Shown: in pieces, positions 28,601 through 40,381 of the stretch | How positions within the stretch are numbered: position 1 is the stretch's first letter | Layout of the letters: each line of letters opens with the position of its first letter | Assembly (NCBI RefSeq): GCF_001723175.1 | Contig: NC_064654.1 | Location: forward strand, 1,426,001 to 1,490,000 | DNA: 64,000 nt | Direction: 5' to 3' | Origin: Penicillium oxalicum | Lineage: Eukaryota > Ascomycota > Eurotiomycetes > Eurotiales > Aspergillaceae | Program-made: the position numbers and the translations under genes | The notes under the pieces: model-generated | Seen by the model: the letters and a program-made list of their open reading frames with translations, nothing else | Told to the model about the DNA's origin: nothing | The model's database searches: none

Positions 28601-31600
28601 ATAGAAAAAAAAATGAGGCGACTGATGACAAAATGAATCGCTATTATCATTCACTGCGGGCGCCGTACAGAAGGACCTTCCAACTGTGACTAAGACTAAA
28701 AAAAAGTGAAGGATTTGAAAGCAAGAGGGTCAAGCGTTGTTCCGCGTACCAATCATCGCCAGCCGCCCAATCCCGGCGGAGCGCCGGTTGAACAGAGACG
28801 TGCGAGCCCCTTCACCACTCGGTTGGCGGCAAAACCCTGTGCCATGTCACGGTGCTTTTTGCCTCCCCTCGTGCGCATTTCCAAGGGTGGGCGAAGACCG
28901 CCCGTGGACGAACACTGTACCTTGAATCATTCTACCATTGAATCCCTGGAATGGTGGCCAGGGACAAACTTCCTGCCTCCAATCGGTGGTGTGTATCTGG
29001 CCTTGCTCCCCGAGTCCCCGAGAGGAGAGAATCACGGTCGGCGTGTGGCCAGGGACAATTAGCCATGTGGAACTGACGTTGGGTGCCAGAGAGCCGTTGA
29101 CGCCGCCATGGTTGACTTGGATACTGAGAAAGGTTGGGTAGCCACCACATCATCCCCCCCCCCCACCACTTCCTTTCTTCTCCTTTCGGTGCCTGACGAG
29201 GAGAGTTCGAGCAGACCTCGTCCTTTTTTGGAAGAGATGATGTTTATTGAATGTAGGAAGGGCATCTGCAGAGATGGTGGGAGGATAGAAGATGGGAGAT
29301 CTCATCGATCGGGTGATGATGGGTGCACCGTGATGAGGAATACAATAGGAAAAGCATCGTGGCTTGTCTCCAGTCTCTATCTGAGTAGACAGTACTACTG
29401 TAGTCATAGTACTCTCGTCTACTCCCATAGCACTGTAGTCCCTAACCCCCCCCCCCCCCCGGTCCTACACGAGCACAGTAGGACAGTACTCATTTGTACA
29501 ATGGGAGTGTCGGAGGCTCCCATCGTCTCGCTCGAGAGTTACATGCAAGATGGAAAAGGCCAGTTGGGGTTCTAGACCCCCTAAATTGCAAGGGTCTTTG
29601 GTCGAGAGGCGACTTGGATCGGAGGACCGTTCACGAGCCTGCTTGTATCGGAATGCTACTCAGCCTCGGCTAGCTGGACAGGTGGGAGGGTGCACTGTAC
29701 AAGTGCACAATGTGCCATCTGTACTGTCTGCAGTCTGTCGTGACCAGCTCCGACATGGATTGAACAGCAAGCATGAAAAGCTTGCCCTTCCAACTCAATT
29801 CAGACACGACCATCACCTCAAACTAGATCTTGCCTGATTGGCGTGGCTTGGGGGAGCCTCTCCCAAGGCGATTTACTGTAGATCGGGATTGCATCATCGG
29901 GGCTTTCAATTTCCCATTTAAGACAGGACCACCCTGGCGCGCCCAGGTAAAGACCCGGGACGATAGTTCTCATGGCGGCACGGAAATGAAGGGCCCTCGT
30001 TGCGCCGCAGCATCCAAAAGCAGGTCGTGCGACTTGTCCGTTCTTCCTTGATCCAGACGGGATTGTCTGAATGATGACACGATCATCGCGACAACGCCAG
30101 TCCATCAACTTTCTGTCTGAACTCCTCCGATGAGAAGTGTACCACTGAACACTAGCGACAACGTAGTGGACAACTGTGGGAGAGAAAGGAGAGGGTGTGT
30201 CTCGAGCACTAAGCATTGTCCTCCGATCGGGAAGGCCCCGGTGACGATGGGTACGCCAAGCGAGGTGTGCCTCCGGGCTCGACTCTCTCTCTCTCATGTA
30301 TTCCCCTCCCAAAAGTCTCCTTCACCAAAACTCAGATCGACTGGATCTTAGCGGCGCAGAACAAAAGTACACCCTGGTAGGCTTTGAACTTCAGAGTCTG
30401 AGGAGGATAACCCCCCTCCAGACACCAAAATAGCGCAGCCCTCCCGCAGGGCAATGCACAGCACGGACGGTTTTACAATTGGAATGACGATTGCTTTCTT
30501 GGCAGAGCCCACTGCGATCGTCCTCATGGGTTTGGGCTCCAGTGCCACGTACCTGTTCGTCGGGTGTCGCTCATTATGATTGAATCCCTCAGTGGCTCCG
30601 TCAGGATAATCGCATCACATCATCGGAGCTGACTCAGAGAGCCACCCACCGTAGATAGCGCCAGTGCAAGACTTCGGGTGTTAGTCCGCTGGGGCTCCGC
30701 TGGGAAACGGTCATCCACCGAGGTCTAGACACTGCTGATCGTGCATCATTTTCCTCAGGGCGTTGCCCTGAATTCCACTCTGGCCTCGGGAGCCCTCATC
30801 GTGTTCGTTTCAACGGCACACGAGAGGATCAACGTGTGGACTAGACTAATACGGTAGGTTGTGATGTATCTTTTTTTTTTCGTAGACTCGCCGACCGGAA
30901 CCGCGAACAAATAGAATGTATTTTTTTTTAATCTGCTTCGAAAAGGGTTGACCATGGTCTGCCCCCCCGGAACATGATTGTTCATGAATCCAGCCCGGGT
31001 TGTACAAGGGATCAGAGACAGCCAACCTTCCTGCCGTACTGCGTGCCGCTGTGATAGATGAGCAAACGATGCGAATATCAAATTGATCGGGCGCAAATAG
31101 GACTGTACTCACAACTCAGCACTGACGGGAAAATGGACTGGACTCCATGGTTGCGTGGAAGAATGCTGCCACCCATTCTCGTCTGGGTCTCAAGACCAGT
31201 CATAAGGGGACCATCCGTGCTTCCGTTGCTCTTTTCGTCAGAGTTTCCACCCCTCGACATTCCAGAGTCTTCTGAGTGGCGTTTCCCTGGCTCGGGTGGT
31301 TCTGTCGGCTTTGTCAGTGGAAGCTGAACCACCGGACCACGACGGAGGGCAGAGTTTCTTTCAGGCAAGCGACCGAGGATCGGGCTTATTGTCGCGTGGG
31401 AAATTGTACAGCCCAGTCAGCAACCAGCCGCCGTCCACTCGAACGGTTCATTCCACGCAGTGGTTGACTGGATAAAAGATTCTTGTCCATCCAAGAATCA
31501 CGTTTGAAGAGTCACGACCTAGACCTGGACACCTCATCCTCATCGTGACTACACTGGCTCTCTTTTCACGTTGCCAAACGGGACTAGCGTCTCGGGCCCG

Positions 31601-31850
31601 TTCCGATCATTATTGGGTCGATTCAGCAGTGGATTTGAGGCCAGTGAGAAAAAAAAAAGTTTCAAGCCCAGCCCGAAAAAAGAAAAGAAGAAAAAAAGAA
31701 GAAAAAGAGTGGGCTCGCTGGACAGCCGACGTTGTTTGTTCGGGCAAAGTGGACTCTGGCCGGTGGACCACCCCCGGTCAAGGGCACAAAGGTCTAGAGT
31801 TTCGAGAACTCTAGACGCTCCTCTGAGAATCTTGTTCGTCTCTCGATTCT
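25650..31850. other. Gene-poor intergenic region (6.2 kb)
   Basis: No convincing gene was found. The region opens with the M20 promoter, which includes a CACGTG at 25840-25845. It contains C11 (29154-29164) and C15 (29446-29460) tracts, a CCGGCG-GAG-CGCCGG inverted repeat at 28773-28787, and A/G-rich stretches near 31650-31710. The best open frame with a true ATG is 26131-26484 minus (117 codons). It has no known motif and lies in the range expected by chance. Frames at 29818-30312 minus and 29108-29575 plus likewise look random. Confidence 0.5.
28773..28787. promoter_or_regulatory. CCGGCG-GAG-CGCCGG inverted repeat, possible zinc-cluster site
   Basis: Perfect 6-bp arms around GAG. Fungal Zn2Cys6 factors bind pairs of CGG half-sites with fixed spacing, and this element offers inverted CGG/CCG triplets. 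No gene starts nearby, so a role is uncertain. Confidence 0.3.
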
Positions 31851-32772
31851 CCCGTCTCCAGTCCAGTCACGCTGGTTCTTGTTTTCTTTTGCTCCGCCCG
31901 TGACATTGGACAAGAGAACTTTGAAAAGGACCCGAAGCAGTGGATTGTGGGCACTCGAGACTCAAAACAAAGGCAGAACAGAAGACCATCGTGACTCGGA
32001 ACACACACACCCACACACCCACGGTCATAGTCACCACCTCTCGAATCATTCCTTCTTCACACCTCGCTCTGCAGACACCACCTCTTGGCTTTCTTTTCTT
32101 CCTTGGACCTATCCATCCTCACGGCCACCGTTTCCGATTTTCTTCTCTCACGTCCGCTCCCTCCCGTCGCAGTTGCCAACTGAGTGACAGCCTCGTTCTT
32201 CAGCACCACCCAATTGCTTCACCCAACCGCCGCTCTCCTGCAGGTTGCATTACAGCGGGGATCTCTCTGCCAGACGCACCACTACCGGCCCGTTTGCTGA
32301 TTTTGCATTTTGGAGGCATCGCAACTGCCCATCGGTCGGTCATTTCTGCCCAGCCAGCTGGCTACATCGATCACCTTTCCGTTGAGCTCGCGGCCTCCCT
32401 GTTGGGTCCACGTCGGCGCTGTTCCTTCTGTTCCTGCTCGCTCTGTCCATCTGACCGTCGGGATCGATTTGGGTTGGTACGGTCCGGTCCAGTCAGCAGT
32501 GGCGCCCTTGTGCTTGGGCTTGTCAGTTCCTGCATCACACCGCCACGTCCCGTCGGGTGCTTATCATCGACCGTCGTCATCAGGCAATCACGATCACCTG
32601 CCATCCTCGTGACCCTCCCCTCTTCCCCATCGCCGGCTCGATCGCTCCTCAAGTGAGCGTCGCCATCACACTCCCGCGCTTCCTGGGGTTCACATTCAAT
32701 GCTGTGCATCGACCTACCAACACCTTTCCTCCAGCCTCCGCGACGCCCTGCGGCCTCGCCATATACTGCACC
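31851..32772 (+). promoter_or_regulatory. Long pyrimidine-rich leader/promoter of the Ser/Pro-rich gene
   Basis: About 900 bp of CT-rich plus-strand sequence directly precedes the next start codon, a pattern common around transcription starts of fungal genes. It includes a short CA repeat near 31999-32020. A 238-codon open frame crosses it but has no ATG and is not in frame with the gene, so it is taken as leader sequence rather than protein. Confidence 0.4.
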
Positions 32773-34387
32773 ATGCATCCACTGTCTCAGAACCTCGACG
32801 CGCAAAGAGCCTCTGTCGACATCCTAGACTCTCCTCGTCCCGTGCTCTCGTCATTAAGTACCCATACCTCGGCTCCTGCATCACCGGCGCTTTCTCTATA
32901 CTCGGTCGTCGGACACAGTCGCGTCTCCAGCTCTGTCTCGTCCTTGGCCTCTCCAGTCGGCCTAGGTAATATGGAGAGCGCAAGTCGGAGTCATCTCGCG
33001 GGTGTGAAAGAAGAACTTCCTCCGCGAGACTCGATGGAAGATCAATATTTCCGTATGTGTGGTCCTCCCCAGTCGCTTGGATGCCGAGCGTGCGCGCGGC
33101 GCAAAGAAGAAAAGAGAGAGAGAGACGAAAGGGAGAATGTGCAGCTGACATCTCATGGGAATTGTAGAACATTTCGAATGTAGTATTCCAACGACCGACG
33201 AGTCTTACTTGCCTATGGACGATTCCGCTGGATACACGATGAGCGACTCGGGATTGGAACTTTGGGATTCGCCTCCGAAACGCCGCTCCGACAGCGTGTC
33301 GGCCAAGTCGATTTCGCGCGTTGGATCGCATGTGTCGACGGTCTCGGCGCGATGGAAGCCCAGGCGCGCCTCCGGAAGCCCCGAACGAGAACCACCCATG
33401 GACGATATCCGATCGCGCGCCGACTCGGCCACGTCTTCAGCGTTGGCGAGCTCTTTTATCGCCCCGTCCATCAGTCGCATCAACTCCCATGTCCCTCCCT
33501 CCCCCGCGCAGACCATCTTTGAGGAGCGCCTCAATAATTCAGGCGTCCGACCTATTGATATCACTCGTGCGAACAGCATGAGCCAGCAGCAGCAGGAGAA
33601 TGAGGAGGATGATCTCCAAGCGACCACCCCTCTGCTTCCCCCACTTCTTGGGGACGATCTCTTCAGCACGGCGGCGTCGCGTGTTCAGTCCCCACTCCAG
33701 TCGCCCTCCGTCGCAGATGTGAGCGAGAGCGCGTCCTATGCCGTCAACTCAGAGCCTCGTTTCATGACGGTGTCGGGTATACCTTCCCCGCCGCTCTCCT
33801 CCAAGCCCTCGATGGCGTCTATCTCGCGACCCCGGGCGGGCACGGTCCGCACCGTCTCGGGCGAGGCCGCCCCGTTCGTCCTCACAGATCCTAATGATGT
33901 GTGGGCATCCAAGTTGGGACACGCCAACTTCACCATTCAACCCGAGCCGTACGTGCCCGAAACGTACGATCTGGAGCACTTTCAGCAGCTTCGCTCGGAC
34001 TGGGATCTTGCTCGGTGTAACTTTGCCAAGCACTTGGTCCGCACGGGTGAACATTATGGGGTGACCTCCAACATCTACAGACTCACGGGTCTGAAATGGG
34101 AGTCCATTGACCGAGAATGGCGAGCCCAACACGAGGCCATCCTTAGTGCATTGGGTTCGGTGGACGGCGTCGCACTGACGCTGACCTACACCGAGCGACG
34201 ACCTTGCGACCGAGTTTGCGTTCCTCGCCTGCACGATAATGCCAAGTTTCCCGACATGGGGGACGAGGACATTGTTGGGCCGATGGCTGTCTCCCCGGTG
34301 GCGGAGATTGCAGGCCCCTGCCGTCCCAGATCCTACAAGAAGCGCAACTTCTTCCGCTTCTTTCAAGATTTGATGGGTCGATCTTGA
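32773..34387 (+). CDS. Conserved fungal Ser/Pro-rich protein of unknown function
   Basis: Two exons, 32773-33052 and 33168-34387, give 499 residues. The start is the only in-frame ATG upstream of the conserved part and reads MHPLSQNLDAQRAS. Residues 1 to about 290 are rich in Ser, Pro, Arg and Thr with SRV/SRIxSHV and PPLSS repeats, and are probably disordered and heavily phosphorylated. The C-terminal third is compact: DPNDVWASKLGHANFTIQPE, a Trp/Arg-rich helix region (FQQLRSDWDLARCNFAKHL, then the LKWESIDREWRAQH segment) and a basic aromatic end KKRNFFRFFQDLMGRS. No signal peptide, membrane helix or enzyme motif was seen. I recognise the general type as a filamentous-fungal protein usually annotated as matching only in proline and serine, and know no function. 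Confidence 0.85.
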
Positions 34388-35899
34388 GCGATGCTCGATC
34401 CCCAGTCGGTCGGACCAAGAGTCTTTCTCCCCACCCTCCTCTTTTTTTGTGACGAATATTTCTGAGCGCTTCTGTTGCCTATGATATAATGACCTATAGA
34501 CTATACCTGCAGCCCACGCGCAGTTACCTTGGACTGGGATTGCCTCGTCTTGGAGCACTGCAGCGGGCCTTGCAGCATCACGACTTCACGTCTCTCTTTT
34601 TCTATGTTGCCTTTGGGCCTGCGTTGAATGATGACTCTTATGACTTTACAGTTTTGGTTTGCGACTACTGCTCTCGCACCAAGCCATGCCTTTCCTTCGT
34701 CCCACTCACTTCCGAGTCATCGTGTCCTGATCTTGCTTGACTCCTTGTGCTGGAGCCTGTCATGCCTCTGGCCAGGTCCGTGGCCCATTCCATTCCTTGT
34801 TTACCATTATACCCATCGTCTTTGACATCTGTTCATATACCTTAGAATCAGTCAAAAGCGTTTATAGACTATCATTGCCTGCCTCGTTTTTCAAGCCTTC
34901 ATCAAGCGCTAGTTTGTGTACATATTAACCTTGTCATGCTTGTTGCACGTGGCTGCCACCGCGTCCTTTGACTTCAGTATCTGTCGACAGCCCGCGGTTT
35001 GCCTAGGTGGAAGCTCTTCCAGCGCAACAAGGATCGTGTAAATTTGTCAGAGGTCATGATAAAACTGGCTTCGACCAACAAACTGAACCTCTGGCTTCTT
35101 CCCGTCTGAACCTTTTCGTGTATCTACGCCATTCATGTCGTAAATGTATATGGATCTCAGGCTTTTTTTCCAAGGCCGGTCCGTCCGTCGCCTTTCCTAG
35201 GATACTTGTAGGTATTAATGTACCTTTCTCCGCGTCCAGGTAATGAACCAGGCACAATCCCCACCTCATGCAAACCCAACTTGAATAATTGCAGGCTGGA
35301 CCGGGAGGTCAAAGATTCAAAATCCATTCAGCTCTTTGCTTTGTCGGAAATAATGTTGAGCAACCACCATGGTAGATAATGACTCTCATCTATGTGCCCA
35401 CTAGGTGACTGCTCAGGAAATCTCGACATATAAGGTTGTCGTGGTGTGAGATTTCAGGTACATTATATGGATGAAATGAGGTATTGATACCAATTTTGGG
35501 TTTACTTATATCCATCTTTTTTTTTTTTTGAATTGGTGGCGGCCTCGACCTACCTAGTCCACCTGGTCAAACTTACCTGAAATGGGTTGAAAGCTTTGTC
35601 TCTAATATGTGATATACTAGTGATCGTGATACATCATGGCCTACCCTCTATGAGAGATGTTAGTCGATGATGGGGGAGTCTCGATCAGAATATGACGGCC
35701 TCCTAGCTCAAGTAGAATCTGGACATCGCCTGTGGGCTTCCTAGGTGTAGTTTCAGACTGTCTAGCTGGTGAGAAGTAAGCAATTAAAGAATAGAATTAT
35801 AAATTACTATTGGTTACAATTGATGGGCTGATGGGTGACCGGCATTGAAGCAGAAATTCTAGTCCAAAGAGCTACAAGCTGCTGGGAGACGATCTAAGA
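34388..35899. other. Convergent intergenic region (1.5 kb)
   Basis: Lies between the 3' ends of the Ser/Pro-rich gene and the PD-(D/E)XK-like gene. It is AT-richer than its flanks toward the right and carries a T13 run at 35517-35529. No coding frame or RNA gene was recognised. Confidence 0.5.
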
Positions 35900-36983
35900 T
35901 CAAGCGGGTTTGAGTTTCAGCTCTTTAAAGACCTTGTCGGCTTCCTCGCGCAATTTCCCGATATCAAAGTAGACAATGGTTCTTGGGTCTTGATTGGCTT
36001 GTAGGGTAGTCAAGAATATGTCGTCAAGAGTAACTCCGAGACGTTGAGATTGGCCTCGAAGTAGCCTTGGAACAGGGTAAATATCCTGGGAGATGTCAGT
36101 CCATAGATACCAAGGCTGGAAAAAATCATCGAATATCGATACAAATGTTTGAGACATACCTCGGACTGCTCGTGAACAGGATGGCCATCCGAGCCTCGCC
36201 TCCAGAGATCCGCTTTACCAGTCACAGTAAGACCATCCTTCTGTAGATACCAGTCGATCACAATCACGACCCGGATATGACCGGCGCCTCCTTCAAGGAG
36301 AATGCGGACATTTTCTCTAAGCCTCGAGGCACTTTCCGACCATCCAACTTCAAAAGCAACCGGGGGAAGGAATCCTGAATCGGAGCCAAAGGGCCGAATG
36401 TAGATATCAGGCTCCTTTTGAGATTTCGAGAATGAAGACGTAGGTAGTTTCAAAGTAGTCCCAAAGCCAATCTTCAGGCCTTCCCACTCCTCCTTGCTTA
36501 TAATTCCCTCATCCTTCCAATCCACGACAGAATTGATGACCCATTTTTGAGCGATATCGTGTCCTTGAGTCGGCATTTTGAGACTCAATGTTTGAGCTTG
36601 AGAGTTCCAGGTTTTCCTGACAAGGTCAGTCTTGGAGGAAGAACTACCCAAAATCGTCGATTTATCATCAAGGGAACCTATCCTCACCGTACCCGGGATT
36701 TTTCATCGATGGCTTGAAAAAGAGTGTCCGCCCACTCACGGCGTACGTCGGTGAAGACATAGACCGTAATTCCGTGAAGGAAATCCGACGTTTGCTGCTG
36801 CCACTTTTCCAGTTCCAGGGTGATGAATTTGAGAGTCTCAGATATATTCTGATACCGCTCCACTGAATTCACCCGAGTAGAGTCCCAACATAAGGACCGA
36901 GTTTGGGATTCGCTTGGAGAGACAATGTCGTAGGGTGGGTTTGGGTGGCTCGCCGAAGCAAGTGGTATTCTGACGCTCGCCAT
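35900..36983 (-). CDS. Fungal PD-(D/E)XK nuclease-like protein
   Basis: Three exons, 36688-36983, 36160-36616 and 35900-36085, give 312 residues. The first intron (71 nt) could instead end 27 nt earlier in phase, adding nine residues. After an N-terminal helical region, the central part reads EPDIYIRPFG, then LPPVAFEVGWSESASRLREN, then HIRVVIVIDWYL. This D-x(n)-E-x-G/S beta-alpha-beta pattern is what I know from a large group of uncharacterised fungal proteins related to PD-(D/E)XK nucleases. The usual ExK lysine is replaced (E-V-G), so activity is doubtful. The C-terminus is helical and Lys-rich. No transposase or partner gene is adjacent. The next gene upstream on the same strand is a DNA end-repair enzyme, but a 963-bp gap separates them and a link is speculative. 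Confidence 0.7.
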
Positions 36984-37946
36984 GGCGAGGGAGAGAAGAG
37001 GGCTGGAAATGAGTATGTGGAGAGAGGTAAAAAGTAGTCAGGTTGAAGGAAGGAAGCTGGCGGCAAAAGGGGGAAGGAAAGCGCGTTAATTTCTAGAATA
37101 GAGAATTGGAAATAGAAATGGCGTCAGTGATGTCAGCGTCGACTGTACGTGGTACCTGAGGGCTCAAATCGTTCAGTCGGGATGAACTTCCAGAGGAGAA
37201 GGTTGCTTGCGCCGTGGAATGAACCGATGGCTTCCGATACTTGATGAATTCCACTTCGGTCGTTCATCAAAATTTCAGTTTGCAATTCTGCAATCCCAAT
37301 AAACAGCTTTTTTGGTAACATTCAGAGCCGTTGTCGTCACCGGTCACCGGATTTACTTTGTTGCCTCGTCGCGAGAGGACTGTCTCAGCGAATCATTTCT
37401 TTGAGAAGCGGTCTTTTTGTCTCTTCTCGGGTGGTTGCCTTAGCTGCATAATGGTCAAGATTAAAAACATGGCCAGTCTTGCTACACCCTTTCGGTGAGC
37501 AAAGAAAAAACCGTCGACCCACGACTTAAAGAACCTCGGCAACAGATCAGAAGCAATCAACAGGAAGGGGGCGAGGGAAGGGAAGGACTAAAACTCAGCG
37601 GTGTGGGACCTCGAAATAGGGTAAAATAGCCTCAATTTGTACTCCGGTACTAGGTAGACACTAGCTACTACTGGTGGGTAGAGTGATCTTTAGGGTCTTT
37701 ATACCTAGACTGAGCACCGGAAAAGTATTCAAATATAGTGTATGGCTTTTGATCAACTGCATTGTCAGGGATGGACCAGAGAGCAGTCATCCACATTCAC
37801 TGAGCAGCAGGATTGGGGCTTGAACAAATACGCGGACAGTTCAACCCCCCCTCCCCCCGAGTCACTAAATCGCCAACCTCACCCATATATCGAAAGTGAC
37901 TCCAAAATGACTCCAGCGACGACAGACGAGTGATCTGGTTGACATG
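36984..37946. other. Intergenic, nuclease-like gene promoter to PNKP 3' end
   Basis: 963 bp between tandem minus-strand genes. No open frame looks coding. Bases 37640-37690 contain several GGTAG/CTACT repeats of unknown meaning. Confidence 0.45.
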
Positions 37947-39866
37947 CTATATCCAATACTGACTCCACAGCTTTTTCTCATCTTCAGTTCCCCTGAATCG
38001 GAATTCCACGGGGATGATATCCGCAAAGCCCTCGTCAAGCGTGGGGACTTGATATCTGCGCGCATAATCTATAAAAGCGATCCCTGGGAGAGTCTGCCTC
38101 GATTCCGGGTTCTGAATGGGCGAAAGCAATAGTGGCATTAGTTGCTGTGTGTTGGTATCTTCAAGGGGGAAGATGGAATAATCAAAAGAGAAAACAGTCT
38201 TCGCACGTACAAGTTCTTTGTTAGAGGCTCGAGCTGCTGCATTATGCTTGCAAAGCTCTGAAGATGCGAGGAAATGCACACAGCGGATGGGAATATTAGA
38301 CTCTTTCGCAAGAGCTACCCAGTAGGCTCGCACTTCTTGAGTGGCGTTTGTGTTGTCTGAATTGTCATGAAAATCAGTTCGTGATCCAATCGATGAGAAC
38401 AGTAATCCTTCAAATTGCACAGTAAACTAAACAGCAACTTACCCACAGCGACGGACTTTCCGGCTTGGATTAGCTCCCGCGCGACTTTTAGACATTTCGG
38501 ACGCTTGGAGGAAGAATCAGTGATCCAGTTTCCATAAATAAGACAGGGCATCACGAACCGATCCTAGGATATCCTGGTTGACTCTCTCGTAGCCAAGTGG
38601 CTCGAGGTTTTTCCAGAAATATGTGGATTTTCCAGCGCCTGGACTACCACAGAAAATCACGAGTTCTTGCGGGTGTGTGCGAGCAAAAGATACAGATGCT
38701 GAAATGCCCTTGTCAGTCATAGTCACCTGTAAAAGAGAGTTCGAGGAACCGGTCAACTTGACCACGCACATTTTGCAGACGATTCTCCTTCTGACTCTGC
38801 CTCAATGAATGAGACCGGATTGAAGATTCCCGCGTCTTGAGGGGGCTCTTGACTGAGGAAAAACTCTTCTGGTGTTTTGAAACCCATGCCAGCATTGACC
38901 GCAAATCCGCTAGAGAGGATCAGTACCTTCATAAAAGGGTTCGTTCTGTCGTCTGAGCATCAAACTAACCGATCAACGTTTGAATGGTCCTGAGGGCGTC
39001 CAGCGGCATCACCCACAAAGAAAGACTTTTCAAGATCTATACCCGACGCATCCAGATCGTAGTCATCTTGGAACTCCCGCCACATGCCCAATCGAGGTTT
39101 CCGATACTCGGTATTATCTGTGGCCGCGTACACACTGAGCGGAATGTCCAATTGACCCATGACGGCGGCCAATTTTTCCTTGAAATTCGAGAGACTCTTG
39201 GATTCACTCTTGCCGTTTTTGATATCCTTTTGGATTTTGACCATCTTTTGATTTGAGAAGATCACCACCTGATAGCTATGACCGACGGGATGCAAATTTC
39301 CAGCCATCAGTACGGTTCATATGCCCAGGCAGATCGAGAAGACATTACCCCTTCGCATCGAGTTCCTTGAGCTTTTCGGGCACTCCAGGCTCCCACCATT
39401 GCCAATCATTTGGATTCTTCGCAAATGGGCCTCCAGATTGTGTTTTGATCAACGTTGAGTCCTGGCATCTTTGGGATTAGCTGAATTGTATCTCGTCGCC
39501 ATACTCTGGTCCACATTGGTCCCATCTCAGTCATGTATAGATGAGGCCATCACTGACAAGGTCGAAGGATGCGACTTTTCGCGCCTGCCCGGCGACAGCC
39601 TGCGCAACGCTTTTCTCGGGGACATATTTCCCAATGACCAGGCTGGTGCCTATCACTCGCCAAGTAATTGGCTGGGGCTTTTTCTGTGAGGCTGGAGTGA
39701 AGAAGTTTGCTACCGTTTTCTCTATAGATGCATCAGTGACGGCATGCATCTGTCATTTCATCATAGCGATCAACTTACTGGTGACGGTTGTGACTTTTCG
39801 CCGAAGTGGAGGTGGGGAGATTGACCGAGTGGGGGAAGCAGGCCGCTTTGCTACCCCTTCGGACAT
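37947..39866 (-). CDS. Bifunctional polynucleotide 5'-kinase/3'-phosphatase
   Basis: Nine exons: 39779-39866, 39558-39721, 39349-39461, 38970-39275, 38770-38909, 38559-38698, 38443-38503, 38211-38356 and 37947-38111, giving 440 residues. The enzyme cleans DNA breaks by removing 3'-phosphate and adding 5'-phosphate before ligation. The N-terminal HAD phosphatase has FDLDST (catalytic Asp83 and Asp85), VIFSNQ, and KPRLGMW with FFVGDAAGR. The C-terminal kinase has P-loop GSPGAGKS (288-295), [17 protein letters not shown], and ends in KKLWSQYWI. There is no FHA domain, as usual in fungi. Exon 2/3 splicing falls inside the DxDST motif. Exon 5/6 was joined across a 71-nt intron with a perfect ACTGAC branch point. 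An in-frame ATG at 40061 could add 65 residues. Yeast Tpp1 has only the phosphatase half; this gene keeps both. Confidence 0.93.
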
Positions 39867-40381
39867 TCTGATAGCTCTCACGAGAGAAATCGTATTGAAT
39901 GCTGTGTACAGTTTGCTAAGAAAGGGATTTGCTAAACTGATGGTTGGAGCTCTGGGGTGGTGAGGGTGGTGCTGTGCCGTCGAATCCAGTGATCTTTTAG
40001 AGCCCCATTTCAGACGCGCCAGACCGCGCCGGAGGTTGCACGAAGTCACATGTTCCATCATTGCCTAATCAGGGCCGGCTACCTCAGCTACGTATCGATC
40101 TACTGGAAGGAGGGTGGCCGACCACGCAAGACAGATAGAGCTAGCTATCTGAACCAGATTGCAGAGAGTTTTGCATTTTGCATTTTGTTTTTGATTTTAT
40201 TTTCCCCAAATGGTGCGCTAAATGCAGAATGAAACCTGCTCACCGTGACAAGTTGTGGGCAAATTCCACTTCAGGCTGGGATGAATGGAGGCTGCCTCTC
40301 CGGGTATCCATGACAGCCGACACGCAGACTTCTCTTTGTGTCGAAGAGGAACGTCAAGTACAAGCAAGATACCAAGATGGT
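39867..40381. other. Intergenic, PNKP leader to MED18 3' end
   Basis: 515 bp between tandem minus-strand genes. Bases 39867-40061 are an open extension of the PNKP frame with an upstream ATG. The remainder holds the MED18 3' UTR and probably the PNKP promoter. Confidence 0.45.

Noticed and set aside
31940..32656. 238-codon open frame upstream of the Ser/Pro-rich gene
   Set aside because: It contains no ATG at all, is biased only by CT-rich composition, and is out of frame with the downstream gene; it is read as leader sequence.
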